Below, piece after piece: positions 39,887 through 48,747 of a stretch of 64,000 bases of DNA. Both the position numbers and the translations under genes were made by a program. Origin of the DNA: VXOI01 sp965261945 (GTDB lineage Bacteria; Chloroflexota; Dehalococcoidia; Lucifugimonadales; UBA3495); contig CBDHEF010000002.1 in the NCBI GenBank assembly GCA_965261945.1, positions 620,001-684,000 on the forward strand. Direction: 5' to 3'. Every line of letters starts with the position of its first letter. Within the stretch, counting starts at the first letter, position 1. The notes beneath the pieces were generated by a model that saw only the letters and a list, made by a program, of their open reading frames with translations, was not told where the DNA came from and did not search any database.

Positions 39887-40831
39887 CTACCGCAGCGGAG
39901 CCATCAGCACCATGTCGCCCACCATGCCGGCGGTGGCCCTGGCGCGCTCTAACGTACCGGGGGGGGCAGCGAGGGCGGCGGCGACTCCCATTCCCTGGCT
40001 CACCTGCACTGAGTCATAGTGAGACAGAGGCTCTTGGGGCCTCAGCTGCATGGCGCCCCAGCCGCGCTCGTCCACATCCATCTCGCCAGCCCAATGCCTC
40101 TGCCCGCCATGGGTGAGCCAAACGTGATAGACGGAATTGGGCTGGGGCTGAGCCAGCCCGGATACCATCAGCACTCCTTCCGAGCCGTCTTCGGAAATGA
40201 CCAGGACTCCCTTTGATTCGACTCCTGGCCTTGCCGGACCCATCACCAGTGTCTGATTGCCCGGCTGGGCCAGGGCGTAACTGGTCTGCTGCCATTGTTG
40301 CAGGCTGCCCTGCATTTGACTGACGGTAGCCGATGAACGCGCCAGCGCCGTGGTTGTAGCCATGTTCTGGTCCAATTGCTGGCGCAGGTGGGTGTTCTCC
40401 GATTGCATATTGTCCAGATTGCCGGAAATCTGGACATTCAGCCCCACTGTGACCGCAATCAGGGCCACAGCCAGAACAGCGGCCGCGGGCGTCAGCAGTC
40501 TTGCCCACCGTCCGTAGAACGAGGATACCCTTGACCAGCTACGAGGCGTTCTGCGATATGGTACTGATACCGATACTGATTGGGCTGGGGTGAGAGGTGG
40601 GTCAATGGAATCAAGCAGCCTGGTTCGCAGTTGTTCGGGTGGCTCTTGCTGGGGCATAGCCTGGGCCAGCGCGTTGGCCGTCCACAGGTGGCTGTCGGCG
40701 ATGCCGGCACACCCGGCACACCCTTCGATATGCTCGATGAGGGCCTGTTCCTCCTCCGCTTCGAGCGCGTTAAGAGCAAAGGCCTCCAGCAGCCCATAGG
40801 GGTGCGGACTTGTAGCGCTACTTGTCATCAT
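39887..40831 (-). CDS. Anti-sigma factor, RskA/zinc-finger type
   Basis: 314 residues. The cytoplasmic N-terminus has a ZAS-like zinc site HIEGCAGCAG (H-x3-C-x2-C, residues about 34-41). One membrane helix follows (LLTPAAAVLAVALIAVTVGL, about 112-131), then a coiled-coil-like stretch (NMQSENTHLRQQLDQNM) and a C-terminal anti-sigma-K domain (VLMVSGLAQPQPNSVYHVWL). It would hold the cognate ECF sigma factor inactive until an extracytoplasmic stress signal. Overlaps the sigma gene by 14 bases, the normal arrangement. Confidence 0.9.
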   Translation of the reverse strand: MMTSSATSPHPYGLLEAFALNALEAEEEQALIEHIEGCAGCAGIADSHLWTANALAQAMPQQEPPEQLRTRLLDSIDPPLTPAQSVSVSVPYRRTPRSWSRVSSFYGRWARLLTPAAAVLAVALIAVTVGLNVQISGNLDNMQSENTHLRQQLDQNMATTTALARSSATVSQMQGSLQQWQQTSYALAQPGNQTLVMGPARPGVESKGVLVISEDGSEGVLMVSGLAQPQPNSVYHVWLTHGGQRHWAGEMDVDERGWGAMQLRPQEPLSHYDSVQVSQGMGVAAALAAPPGTLERARATAGMVGDMVLMAPLR

Positions 40832-41468
40832 ATTCCTGCAATACTGACCTCAGCTTTTGCATGGCCAAGCGAACCCTGGTCTTGATGGTGCCCAACGGCT
40901 GCCCTAGCCGTTCTGCCATCTCAGACTGTGAAAATCCCCCATAGTAGGCCAGCAGAATTACTTCCCGCTGGCTGTCCGGAAGCGTTGCCAGGGCCTGCAT
41001 GATGCGCTCGCGGTCCAGGTTCTGCTGCACCTGGCTTTCCACCGAAGCTCCCCCCGAGGGCAGGCGCTCCAGCGTGTCGTACCCCTCCGGGTCGGTCACC
41101 GTGGTAACCCTGCGGCGGGACCGGATGACGTCTATCACCCGATGGTGGGCGACGCTCATAATCCAGGAGCGGGGCTGCCCGCGCTCCGAGTTGAAACTCG
41201 CAGCCTTCAGCCATATATTCAAGAAGACGTCCTGGGTGACCTCCTCCGCCAGTGGGGGCTGCTTCAGCATATGCAGGGCCATCGAATAGACCGGAGTGGA
41301 ATAACGCCCATACAGGGAATCCAGCGCATCCTTGTCCCTTGCCACGATGCGATGCAATAACTCCCGGTCATCCGGTTCGTCCGGCAATGGTCCTGGGTTA
41401 TCTCCTGAATTCTGGCCCGGCTGCTGACTGGGAAGCGGGGGCGTGCCCGCCAACTCTTCGTCACTCAT
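40818..41468 (-). CDS. ECF RNA polymerase sigma factor (SigK-like)
   Basis: 216 residues from ATG 41468. Region 2 (ALDSLYGRYSTPVYSMALHMLKQPPLAEEVTQDVFLNIW) and region 4 (ALATLPDSQREVILLAYYGGFSQSEMAERLGQPLGTIKTRVRLAMQKL) are complete. It is translationally coupled to the RskA-type anti-sigma gene downstream. No good Shine-Dalgarno is seen for this ATG or for the upstream TTG 41489, so the message may be leaderless or translated by coupling with the SirB1-like gene that ends 42 bases upstream. Confidence 0.9.
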   Translation of the reverse strand: MSDEELAGTPPLPSQQPGQNSGDNPGPLPDEPDDRELLHRIVARDKDALDSLYGRYSTPVYSMALHMLKQPPLAEEVTQDVFLNIWLKAASFNSERGQPRSWIMSVAHHRVIDVIRSRRRVTTVTDPEGYDTLERLPSGGASVESQVQQNLDRERIMQALATLPDSQREVILLAYYGGFSQSEMAERLGQPLGTIKTRVRLAMQKLRSVLQEYDDK

Positions 41469-41510
41469 AATATACGATTGCCACAACAAACCGGATTCAG
41501 CACGACAGGG

Positions 41511-42365
41511 TCAGTTCAGCCGGCTGAGGGTTTCCCGGATTGATTCGATCCAGGTCTTAACCTGGGGAGCGTCCGGGGCATCCGGCGCCTCTCGGAGGTA
41601 TGCCTCCAGGCTGACAATGGCCGCCCGGTACTGTTGCAGTCGATGATGCAGGGCGGCCAAGTCCAAACGCAGGGCCGTCGCGCCCGGGTTTACCATAATC
41701 ATGCGTTGGGCAACGCCCAGGGCCTTCTCCGGCGCATCGGTGCGTTCGTATACCACCTTGAGGTTGTTGAGCAACCGAAAGAGAAACTCGTACTTGGTGC
41801 AAGGGGTCAGGTAGCCGTCGTTCCAAGTGAGCCTTTGGCCGAACAGCCCCTCAGCCAACCGGCGGCAGTCGTCAGAGGAAAGGGGCGGACCGCCGTTGAA
41901 AGGGTCAAAGTAGACGTCCTCGCCTTCCAGCCCCACAAGAAAATGGCCGGGCATACCCACACCGCGACAACGAAGCCCGATGCGGCGCGCCACCTCCAGG
42001 AACAGCAGCGACAGGGTTATCGGTATGCCGGTCTGGGTTTCCAGTACGCGGTTGAAGTAGCTGTTGTCGGGGTTGTAGTAGTCGGCGGAGTTGCCGTGAA
42101 ATCCCAACTCACCGAAGAGATAGACCCCCACTTGACTGGCCCGTTCCACGGTGGACATATTCTCCGGCGCGCGTTCACGCACGATCCCGGCTAACCTGTC
42201 CAGAAGTCGCAGATGCTCGTCTACGTCCAGTTCAGGGTATTCCTCCCCGGCCACCAGCAGGGCCGCCCGGCCCAGGTCAAGGTCTTCTTCGGGACGCGAG
42301 ATGAGCCTCGCGAATTCCTGTCGAAAGTCGCCCGTGCCGGGGATGTCGCTACCTGCTTGAGTCAT
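41511..42365 (-). CDS. SirB1-like transglutaminase-fold protein with TPR tail
   Basis: 284 residues from ATG 42365. The central part follows the SirB1 pattern: YNPDNSYFNRVLETQTGIPITLSLLFLEVARRIGLRCRGVGMPGHFLVGLEG, including the conserved GxPGHFL. The C-terminal third (NLKVVYERTDAPEKALGVAQRMIMVNPGATALRLDLAALHH) is TPR-like. Family members have a transglutaminase-like fold lacking the standard catalytic Cys; function unclear. Upstream of the sigma/anti-sigma pair in the same direction. Confidence 0.87.
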   Translation of the reverse strand: MTQAGSDIPGTGDFRQEFARLISRPEEDLDLGRAALLVAGEEYPELDVDEHLRLLDRLAGIVRERAPENMSTVERASQVGVYLFGELGFHGNSADYYNPDNSYFNRVLETQTGIPITLSLLFLEVARRIGLRCRGVGMPGHFLVGLEGEDVYFDPFNGGPPLSSDDCRRLAEGLFGQRLTWNDGYLTPCTKYEFLFRLLNNLKVVYERTDAPEKALGVAQRMIMVNPGATALRLDLAALHHRLQQYRAAIVSLEAYLREAPDAPDAPQVKTWIESIRETLSRLN

Positions 42366-42416
42366 GTGCCTGCCTGCCGGTGCGGCTGGGGAACGCAAAA
42401 CGGGGAGGAAGGCTAT

Positions 42417-43796
42417 TCATGGACTTGCGGTCAGGCTGTCGAAGAGAGACTCCAAGTTCGGCAGCTTGTCCAGGCCCCGGATGGTCTCCAGGGCTTGGTC
42501 GCACAGTTCCGGGGTCAACTGAGACCCGGCGAAACTGCGAAACTTGCTCTCCACATCCGACTCGCTCATGGGGTTTCTGCCGTGGCCCTTGGGCCAGGCG
42601 GTGTGAGCGGTATAGGTCTGCCCGTCGTGTCCCGTCAGCGTGATGCGGCAATTGTATTCGCCGGGGTAGCGGGCGGTGAATTCCGGTTCTTCCACCAGTG
42701 TCATGCGCGACATAATCTCCCGCAAGGCCGGGTTTGCGATGCGTTCGGTGGTAAAACTGGCCGGTGTGACCGGCCCTTCCAGTAGTGCGGAAGACACCAG
42801 CCAGGGGATGCTGTGGTCGGCGGTCTCCCGCGTCCGGGGGTCCCACTTCTCCGGCTCGCTGGAGGCGGTGCTGGCTGCCACCTGGTAGGTCTCGATGTGT
42901 ATGGACTGTATTTCGTCCAACGGCAGCTTCTCCCGCAGTTGCAGGGCCAAGCCGATGGGAGCCTGGGTATGAATCTGAGACGGGTATGACTTGAAGATGG
43001 TACGGGTGATGCGGAAGGGGTCGTCGTCGCTGCGCTGGCGGCCCAACGGGAAATCGGGAACGGAGACAGGACAGCCCACCGCCTGCTCCCAGAGCCCGCG
43101 TCGCCCCTCAAATGGTTCGCCGGGGCCGGTCATGCCCTTGGACGCCAGAAGCGCCGCAAATACCGCCGATCGGGACGCGCTCGCGGCGGCGCAACCCTTC
43201 CACATGGAAAGTTCTCCGGTGCGAGTCACACCCAGGGGCAGGTGGGGCGAGATTGCCAGCGAAATGGCGTTGCCTGTCTGCTCCGGGTCCAGACCCATCA
43301 CCCGCGCCGCGCCGCAGACCGCGCCTACGATGCTGAAGATGCCCTGGTCCCAACCCAGGTCGCCCGCCACCACCTCGTCGGACAGTCGGCAGAAGACCTC
43401 GTATGCCAGGGCAATGGCCGTGATGACCGTCGGGCCGTCGCTCTTCAGCGGGTCTGACATGGCCAGCACGGCGGGAATCATGTCGCTGGGGTGTCCGCCG
43501 CCGGGGGAGAAATAGGAATCGTTGCAATCAAGATAGCGCACCGCCACGCCGTTGGCAAAGGCAGCCATGTCCGGCGCGGCGCAAAGCCGGGCGCCGATAA
43601 TCCGAGAGGCCAGCCTGCCGGAGGATTCTTCCGCCAGGGTACGGGCAATTTCCGCTGGCTCTGAATCGTAGCCCCCGATGGCGCAGCCCATGGTGTCTAC
43701 CAGTGTGCGCTTGACCTGCTCCACCACCGTCGGCCCGAGTTCTTCGTAGGTCAGGCCGCAGGCGTATGCGCTCAGCATCCCGGTTGTGCGATCCAT
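42417..43796 (-). CDS. MmgE/PrpD family protein
   Basis: 459 residues. N-terminal VKRTLVDTMGCAIGG (about residues 28-42), the conserved DCNDSYFSPGGGHPSDMIPAVLAM, and LYEQAVGC/HTQAPIGLALQLRE segments match 2-methylcitrate dehydratase/aconitate decarboxylase relatives. Members remove water or CO2 from tricarboxylate-type substrates; many are of unknown specificity. Ends 19 bases before the SirB1-like gene would start only if read from the longer form; separate transcription cannot be excluded. A palindromic element precedes its start. Confidence 0.9.
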   Translation of the reverse strand: MDRTTGMLSAYACGLTYEELGPTVVEQVKRTLVDTMGCAIGGYDSEPAEIARTLAEESSGRLASRIIGARLCAAPDMAAFANGVAVRYLDCNDSYFSPGGGHPSDMIPAVLAMSDPLKSDGPTVITAIALAYEVFCRLSDEVVAGDLGWDQGIFSIVGAVCGAARVMGLDPEQTGNAISLAISPHLPLGVTRTGELSMWKGCAAASASRSAVFAALLASKGMTGPGEPFEGRRGLWEQAVGCPVSVPDFPLGRQRSDDDPFRITRTIFKSYPSQIHTQAPIGLALQLREKLPLDEIQSIHIETYQVAASTASSEPEKWDPRTRETADHSIPWLVSSALLEGPVTPASFTTERIANPALREIMSRMTLVEEPEFTARYPGEYNCRITLTGHDGQTYTAHTAWPKGHGRNPMSESDVESKFRSFAGSQLTPELCDQALETIRGLDKLPNLESLFDSLTASP

Positions 43797-43853
43797 TGCA
43801 TCCCCTCTAAAGAGTCATTCTCGCCTGCGCGGAAACGACGGGGCTTACCCATC

Positions 43854-43899
43854 CCTGAGCCTGTCGAAGGGCTGTCCCTTCTCCCTTCGACAGGTTCAG
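43854..43899. repeat. CCTGAGCCTGTCGAAGGG palindromic repeat
   Basis: CCTGAGCCTGTCGAAGGG (43854-43871) and CCCTTCGACAGGTTCAG (43883-43899) form a near-perfect hairpin with one mismatch. This sequence is a widespread intergenic repeat type in GC-rich bacteria. Here it lies between two minus-strand genes. Confidence 0.7.
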
Positions 43900-43918
43900 C
43901 AGTGACGGGCGGCAGCGT

Positions 43919-44764
43919 CTAGCGCAGCACCGCCTCAGCCATACGCTCCAGTTGCTTACCCATCTCGTAGTCGTTGGCGACGTGGTCGGGGCGCACCACC
44001 ACGCGGTCGGCGCCGGCGTTGAGGTAGGACTTTACCAAGTCGCCGTCGGCGGGCTGGCCGTAGACGCTGATGGTGATGGACTTGGGGTCGCGGCCCACTT
44101 CAGCAGCCATGGCGTCCAAGCGCCGGCGGCTGTCCTCCACCTCGGCAGGGGTGACCCGGTTGGGCAGCCAGCCGTCGGCGTGGGACACGACGCGGCGCAG
44201 GACGTTGCGGGCCATACCGCCGATGATGATGGGCGGATGGGGTTGCTGAGCGGGCTTGGGGTAGGACTTCACCGGCGGGAAATTGAAGTACTTTCCATGG
44301 TACTCCGCCTCGTCCTTGGTCCACAGCTCCTTCATCACTTCGAGTGCCTCGCGGGTCTGCGTCCAGCGGTGATCGAAGTCGCCGCCGAAAATCTCGGTCT
44401 CCTCGCGCAGCCAGCCGGTGCCGATGCCGAAGAGGAAGCGGCCGCCGCTGAAGCGGTCGAGGCTGGCGATTTCCTTGGCCAGCAGCAACGGGTTGCGCTC
44501 GGGAACGAGGGTGATGCCGGTGCCCAGCTTGATGGTGCTGGTGGCACCCGACGCGCGGGCCAGGGCGATGTAGGGGTCGGTGAAATGGGAGTAGGTCCAA
44601 GGTACCTCCCCGCCGGTGGCCGGGAAGGGGCTGTTGCTCTCCACGGGCACGGCCGGATGCTCGGCGTACCAGATGGACTCAAAGCCCAGTTCCTCCGCCT
44701 TCTTGGCCATAAAGGCCGGGTCAACGGTATAAGCAGGCAGCGGTGTGGAAACTCCAACGCTCAT
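43919..44764 (-). CDS. LLM-class F420-dependent oxidoreductase
   Basis: 281 residues. TIM-barrel luciferase-like fold with WYAEHPAVPV (residues about 32-41), LGTGITLVPERNPLLLAKEIASLDRFSGGRFLFGIGTGW and IIIGGMARNVLRRVVSHADGW, the pattern of probable F420-dependent enzymes (TIGR03619-like). It may use F420 or FMN to oxidise or reduce an organic substrate. AGGAGGT precedes the start ATG at 44764. Convergent signals downstream are shared with the MmgE/PrpD upstream region. Confidence 0.88.
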   Translation of the reverse strand: MSVGVSTPLPAYTVDPAFMAKKAEELGFESIWYAEHPAVPVESNSPFPATGGEVPWTYSHFTDPYIALARASGATSTIKLGTGITLVPERNPLLLAKEIASLDRFSGGRFLFGIGTGWLREETEIFGGDFDHRWTQTREALEVMKELWTKDEAEYHGKYFNFPPVKSYPKPAQQPHPPIIIGGMARNVLRRVVSHADGWLPNRVTPAEVEDSRRRLDAMAAEVGRDPKSITISVYGQPADGDLVKSYLNAGADRVVVRPDHVANDYEMGKQLERMAEAVLR

Positions 44765-44967
44765 GGGTTTACCTCCTGGTGGCGTATGCCATTACATCTT
44801 AGAGTATGGGAAGCAGATAGGGCAGCAGCAACTCGGCGCCGGCCAGCAACTCGATTTCGACAAAATGAAGACCCGTCCGGGGACGTGAATCTCATCACTC
44901 CTGTCCACCAGCCCGCTTTCCATTATCTCATTGAGCGGCCAGATTCCTCCTATCAGCAGTCGCCCTG
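44765..44967. other. Gap between CHAT-STAND gene and LLM gene
   Basis: 203 bases. On the minus strand it has peptide-like stretches in two frames (ESGLVDRSDEIHVPGRVFI, then VEIELLAGAELLLPYLLPIL) that would join through one frameshift, possibly a small decayed gene. I do not recognise it, and no ribosome-binding site is well placed. Confidence 0.25.
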
Positions 44968-47900
44968 CTACAAAATCACTTCCTCCTCGGCGTCCAGGTC
45001 TGTGGGCGGTTCCCCGCCGGCGAAGTTGCGCCACCAGACGGCAAAGGCGTCGACGCCGTGCTTGTCGCGCAGGCGGGCGAGGTGGACGCGGGCTTGAGTT
45101 ATGACGGGCAGGTGGTGGTCGGCGGCCAGTTGGTAGGTGCGGGCGGCCCATTCCAGGGCGGTTTCCAGGGCCTCACGCTCCTCGGCGGCCATACCCAGCT
45201 GGCCGTAGGTGCGGGCGGTGCGGCTGACGTCCTGGATTTCCTCGAATATCTCGCGGGCGCGGTGGTACCAGCGTTCTGCTTCTTCCAGCTTCTTCTGCTC
45301 GTGGAACAGCACGCCCAGTTGACGGCACTCGTCGCCCGCGCTGCGCCAGTCGCCCAGCTTTTCGTATTTCTCCAGAGCCAGGGTGTACCAGTGTTCCGCA
45401 TCCTCCGGGAATAGCTGGCGGCCCTGCTCCAGCAGGCCGAGGTAATGGAACTCCACCGCCATCTGGGCCTCGTTGCCCATCCGGTCGGAGAGGGTCAGCG
45501 CCTGTTTGTACCAGTTTTCGGCATCGTCAAGCTGGTATTGGGCATGGGCCACAGTGCCGAGGGCGTGATAGATGAGCACGGAGGTTTCTTCATCCCGCGC
45601 TTCTTCCAGAATTTCGCGGGCGCGGTGATACCAGCTCTCGGCTTCCTGATACTCGAAACGAAACTGGGCGCACAGGCCGAGGGAGCGATAGTCTTTGACC
45701 ATCTCCTCGACGTCTTCCAGCCGCTGGTGGATGTCCAGAGACTTGGAGAACCAGTCTCGGGCCTCGGTGTAGCGGCGCTGATACTGCCTCACCTGCCCCA
45801 TGCCGTAGTAGTCATCTGCGACTGGGGCGCGGTCTTCGCCGCTCTCGATGATTGCCAGCGACCTTGTATACCAATCTTCGGCCTCGTCCAGACGCCAGCG
45901 TTTCAGGGCCACTTCGCCCATCTGGTGATAGACGGCGGCGGCGCGCGGGTCGGTATCGGCGTCGGGCTGGGAGGCGAAGTAGTCCAGCAGTTGACGGTTC
46001 AGGGAGTCGGAGCGGTCCAGTTCGTTGGTCTCGAGGCACTCCGAGGCCTCGGTTCCCAACAGGTACAGCCACAGCTCGGTTGCTCCGTTGGTCCCGGCCT
46101 CTGCGGCCGTTGCGCCGGTCACGTCCAGCAGTTGACGGCGCAGGCGTCGCAGCTCGGGGTATCGCTTCTGCATCCGGTAGACCTGGGCCAGCGGCTGAGT
46201 CAGCAGTTGCGCGTTGTCCCACTGCCGCGATTCCAGCGCCAGCGCCAGCGCCTGGGTCAGGTTGCCTTCTTCCGCAAGGATGGCGTTGGTGCCGGCGTCC
46301 TGGTTTTCGTACAGGGTTTCCATAAAGTAGTCGGCGGTATCGGCGTAGACCCGGACGAACTCGGTCTCCAGCTCGGCGACGCGGGCCGGGGACAGTTGCC
46401 CGTATAGAGCGCGGCCATAGAACCAGCCGAGCGACGGGTGAATCTGGTAGACGCTGGGGGTGATGGGCTCCAGGAACCCGCTGGTGCGGGCCGCACGCAG
46501 CAACGTGCGGCAGGCGCCCCAACCCAGTTGCTCGCCCATGACCGTTCGGTATGCGTTTTCCTGGGTGATGTGGGTCAGAATGTCCATCATCACCCGGTTG
46601 CGGAACAGAGACAGGAAGGGCAGATGGGTCCTGCTGCGGCGTGGCATCCGCCCAAAGGCGTGGTCCAGCAGCGCCGTCAGGTATACCGGGCGCCCCTCCT
46701 CGCCGGGGCCGGGATGATAGCCTTCGATTGACCGGCGCAGTTCGGTCAGCAACACCGAAGCCGGAACATCTTTCAGCAGAGGAATCGCTACTTCCATGGC
46801 CAGAGGGTGACCTTCCACCAAATCCAGCAGCTCGATGAACTCTGCTCCCAGCCGCGCAGGGTCAACGCCGCTCTCCTCCATGAGGCGAGTTGCCAACTCG
46901 ACCCTGTCCTGACCGTTCAGTCCGGCCAGCGCGTAGCTGCCGTGGGCGGTGGAAAGCCACGGCTCGGCATCCCGGCGGCTGACCAGCAGGACGCGGGTGT
47001 TGCCGCCCTGGGCAGCAAGCTCCGTCAGGAACTCATCCAGTTCCGCCAGTTCGCTATCCTCCAGAAGCCCGGCGCCTGTCGCGGGGAAGCCGGCCAGGTT
47101 CTCCACCCCGTCCCAGACGAGCAGGGCCTGATGTTCTCGCAGGTAGTCCAGCAGCCAGCGGCGGCGGGCGGCGGCGGAAAGGTCGCCGAACTCCAGCCCG
47201 GCCAGGGTCGAACCTGTTTCGTGGAGAGCCTTGTCCAGCCCGGCGCCCACGTCGAAGGTGGTATGGAAAACGCCGTCGGGCCTGCCTCCGCTCTTCTCCA
47301 GCCATGCCGCCAAGCCCAGGGCCACCTCTGACTTTCCGACGCCCGCCGCGCCGCTGAAAAGAACGACGGGATTGGACTCGAAGGCGAGCTCCAATTCCAG
47401 GATTTCGCGGCGGCGGCCAATCAGCCCGTAGGGGCCTCCCCTGGGAAGCTCGCGAGGCGGCGCTTCCGGCGTGGCGGGCAACATTCCGGGGATGACCGGC
47501 TCCGGCTCTTCGGCTCTTACTGCGACCGGCGCATATCGAGCCGACTGGTAGACGACCGGGGTTATCCAGTCCCAAGACACCATCGGCCCGGCGGCGGAAG
47601 GACGATGTGGATGCTCCATCATGGCGCGGCGGGCTGCCGACACGGCGGCGGCCGCCTCAGCGCCCCGCGCAATTGCAGCGTAAAAGGCGTCGGCGAACAG
47701 CTTGCGTCCCGATCCGGCCAAGGGCACGGGCAACAGGGCCACCTCCGGCACTCCCGCCTGCGCCAGCGAGAGCGCGGCAACATGGGAGATCTCGGGTGCG
47801 GCGCATCCCAGCAGCGCGACGGGGATGCCGGCGTCGGAGACGGCCTGCGCCATCCGCTCCAATGAGCCGCCTTCGAGCAGGGAAGCCCCCTCGGAATCCG

Positions 47901-48573
47901 TGCCGATTGCGTCCAGATGTATGAGGTGGTAGTGCCCGGCCCATTCCGATAGGTGCGCCTCCAACGCTTCTACGGACGATGGGCGCAGGCAGTTCAGGGA
48001 CACCTCGACTGCCAGAGACTCCATCGCGCTTAACGCTTCCGTGGCGATGCCTTCGGCTGCGGGCGGACATAACATCAGTACGTTGAATTGAGTTTCGCTC
48101 AGGGCCGGGCCGGAATTCTCCGGCAAATCCGATGACGATACCGGTTGTCGCGTAACGGCATCGGCGCGACTGGCCAGATAGCCTACCTCAGGGCCGTTGA
48201 GCAGCTCCCATGGAAGGGCGAGAAATTCCGGGCGGGCGGACACGATGGACAAACGGTATGAGCCGTTTTGCTCACTGCCTGCGCGGGCCAGGATTTCCGA
48301 CGTCTCTTCACCGGAGCGGAAGACCGTTTCCAGCAACAGACGGCCCAGACCACGCAAGCCCGCTTCCGCCGCTTCCGCCCGTTCTCGAGCTTCGCCGAAG
48401 GGGTCATTGGCGTAACCGTCCAGCAGCCAGTGAATTTCGTGGATTTCCGCGTCCGTGAGAGGGAAGGAGAAGGGAGCGGGAGGGGCGCTTTCGCGCCTGT
48501 TTGAATCGTCTAGGATAGATAGCTGGACCTGCCCGCTATCGGCCAAGTCCAGGATTTCCAGCGTGTCGGCCAA
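44968..48573 (-). CDS. CHAT-like / STAND NTPase / TPR protein
   Basis: About 1201 residues from TTG 48573, chosen because CCGGAGG lies directly upstream and a TATAAT box is 44 bases away. N-terminal 1-370: CHAT-like caspase fold (FLALPWELLNGPEVGYLA, HYHLIHLDAIG near 219, VALLGCAAP near 254); the usual GHG histidine is lost (DAIG), though the Cys remains. Middle: STAND NTPase with IGRRREILELELAF, Walker A GAAGVGKS near 408, Walker B-like ALLVWDGVENL and EGHPLAMEVA. C-terminal (about 870-1165): six or more TPRs (EAESWYHRAREILEEA, EAERWYHRAREIFEE). The layout is that of NLR-like defence or signalling proteins. ATG-type extension to 48729 is possible but not conserved. Confidence 0.85.
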   Translation of the reverse strand: MADTLEILDLADSGQVQLSILDDSNRRESAPPAPFSFPLTDAEIHEIHWLLDGYANDPFGEARERAEAAEAGLRGLGRLLLETVFRSGEETSEILARAGSEQNGSYRLSIVSARPEFLALPWELLNGPEVGYLASRADAVTRQPVSSSDLPENSGPALSETQFNVLMLCPPAAEGIATEALSAMESLAVEVSLNCLRPSSVEALEAHLSEWAGHYHLIHLDAIGTDSEGASLLEGGSLERMAQAVSDAGIPVALLGCAAPEISHVAALSLAQAGVPEVALLPVPLAGSGRKLFADAFYAAIARGAEAAAAVSAARRAMMEHPHRPSAAGPMVSWDWITPVVYQSARYAPVAVRAEEPEPVIPGMLPATPEAPPRELPRGGPYGLIGRRREILELELAFESNPVVLFSGAAGVGKSEVALGLAAWLEKSGGRPDGVFHTTFDVGAGLDKALHETGSTLAGLEFGDLSAAARRRWLLDYLREHQALLVWDGVENLAGFPATGAGLLEDSELAELDEFLTELAAQGGNTRVLLVSRRDAEPWLSTAHGSYALAGLNGQDRVELATRLMEESGVDPARLGAEFIELLDLVEGHPLAMEVAIPLLKDVPASVLLTELRRSIEGYHPGPGEEGRPVYLTALLDHAFGRMPRRSRTHLPFLSLFRNRVMMDILTHITQENAYRTVMGEQLGWGACRTLLRAARTSGFLEPITPSVYQIHPSLGWFYGRALYGQLSPARVAELETEFVRVYADTADYFMETLYENQDAGTNAILAEEGNLTQALALALESRQWDNAQLLTQPLAQVYRMQKRYPELRRLRRQLLDVTGATAAEAGTNGATELWLYLLGTEASECLETNELDRSDSLNRQLLDYFASQPDADTDPRAAAVYHQMGEVALKRWRLDEAEDWYTRSLAIIESGEDRAPVADDYYGMGQVRQYQRRYTEARDWFSKSLDIHQRLEDVEEMVKDYRSLGLCAQFRFEYQEAESWYHRAREILEEARDEETSVLIYHALGTVAHAQYQLDDAENWYKQALTLSDRMGNEAQMAVEFHYLGLLEQGRQLFPEDAEHWYTLALEKYEKLGDWRSAGDECRQLGVLFHEQKKLEEAERWYHRAREIFEEIQDVSRTARTYGQLGMAAEEREALETALEWAARTYQLAADHHLPVITQARVHLARLRDKHGVDAFAVWWRNFAGGEPPTDLDAEEEVIL

Positions 48574-48616
48574 TCGGTCCTCCGGGAGCGGGGCGAGCTT
48601 ACAAATTTGGGAGCCT

Positions 48617-48622
48617 ATTATA
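48617..48622 (-). promoter_or_regulatory. -10 box (TATAAT) for the CHAT-STAND gene
   Basis: A consensus TATAAT reads on the minus strand within an AT-rich island 44 bases upstream of the TTG start at 48573. No good -35 hexamer is visible, so a strong promoter is not proven. Confidence 0.4.
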
Positions 48623-48747
48623 AAAGAGGAAGGGCCGATGCCCCGCGTGTGCGGTTCGGCCCCTATACTATCACCGCCCGCATACCTCGTCCAACGGACG
48701 CCCGAAAAACGTGAAGTGGGCGACGCCACCGCCGCTCACAGTCATCG

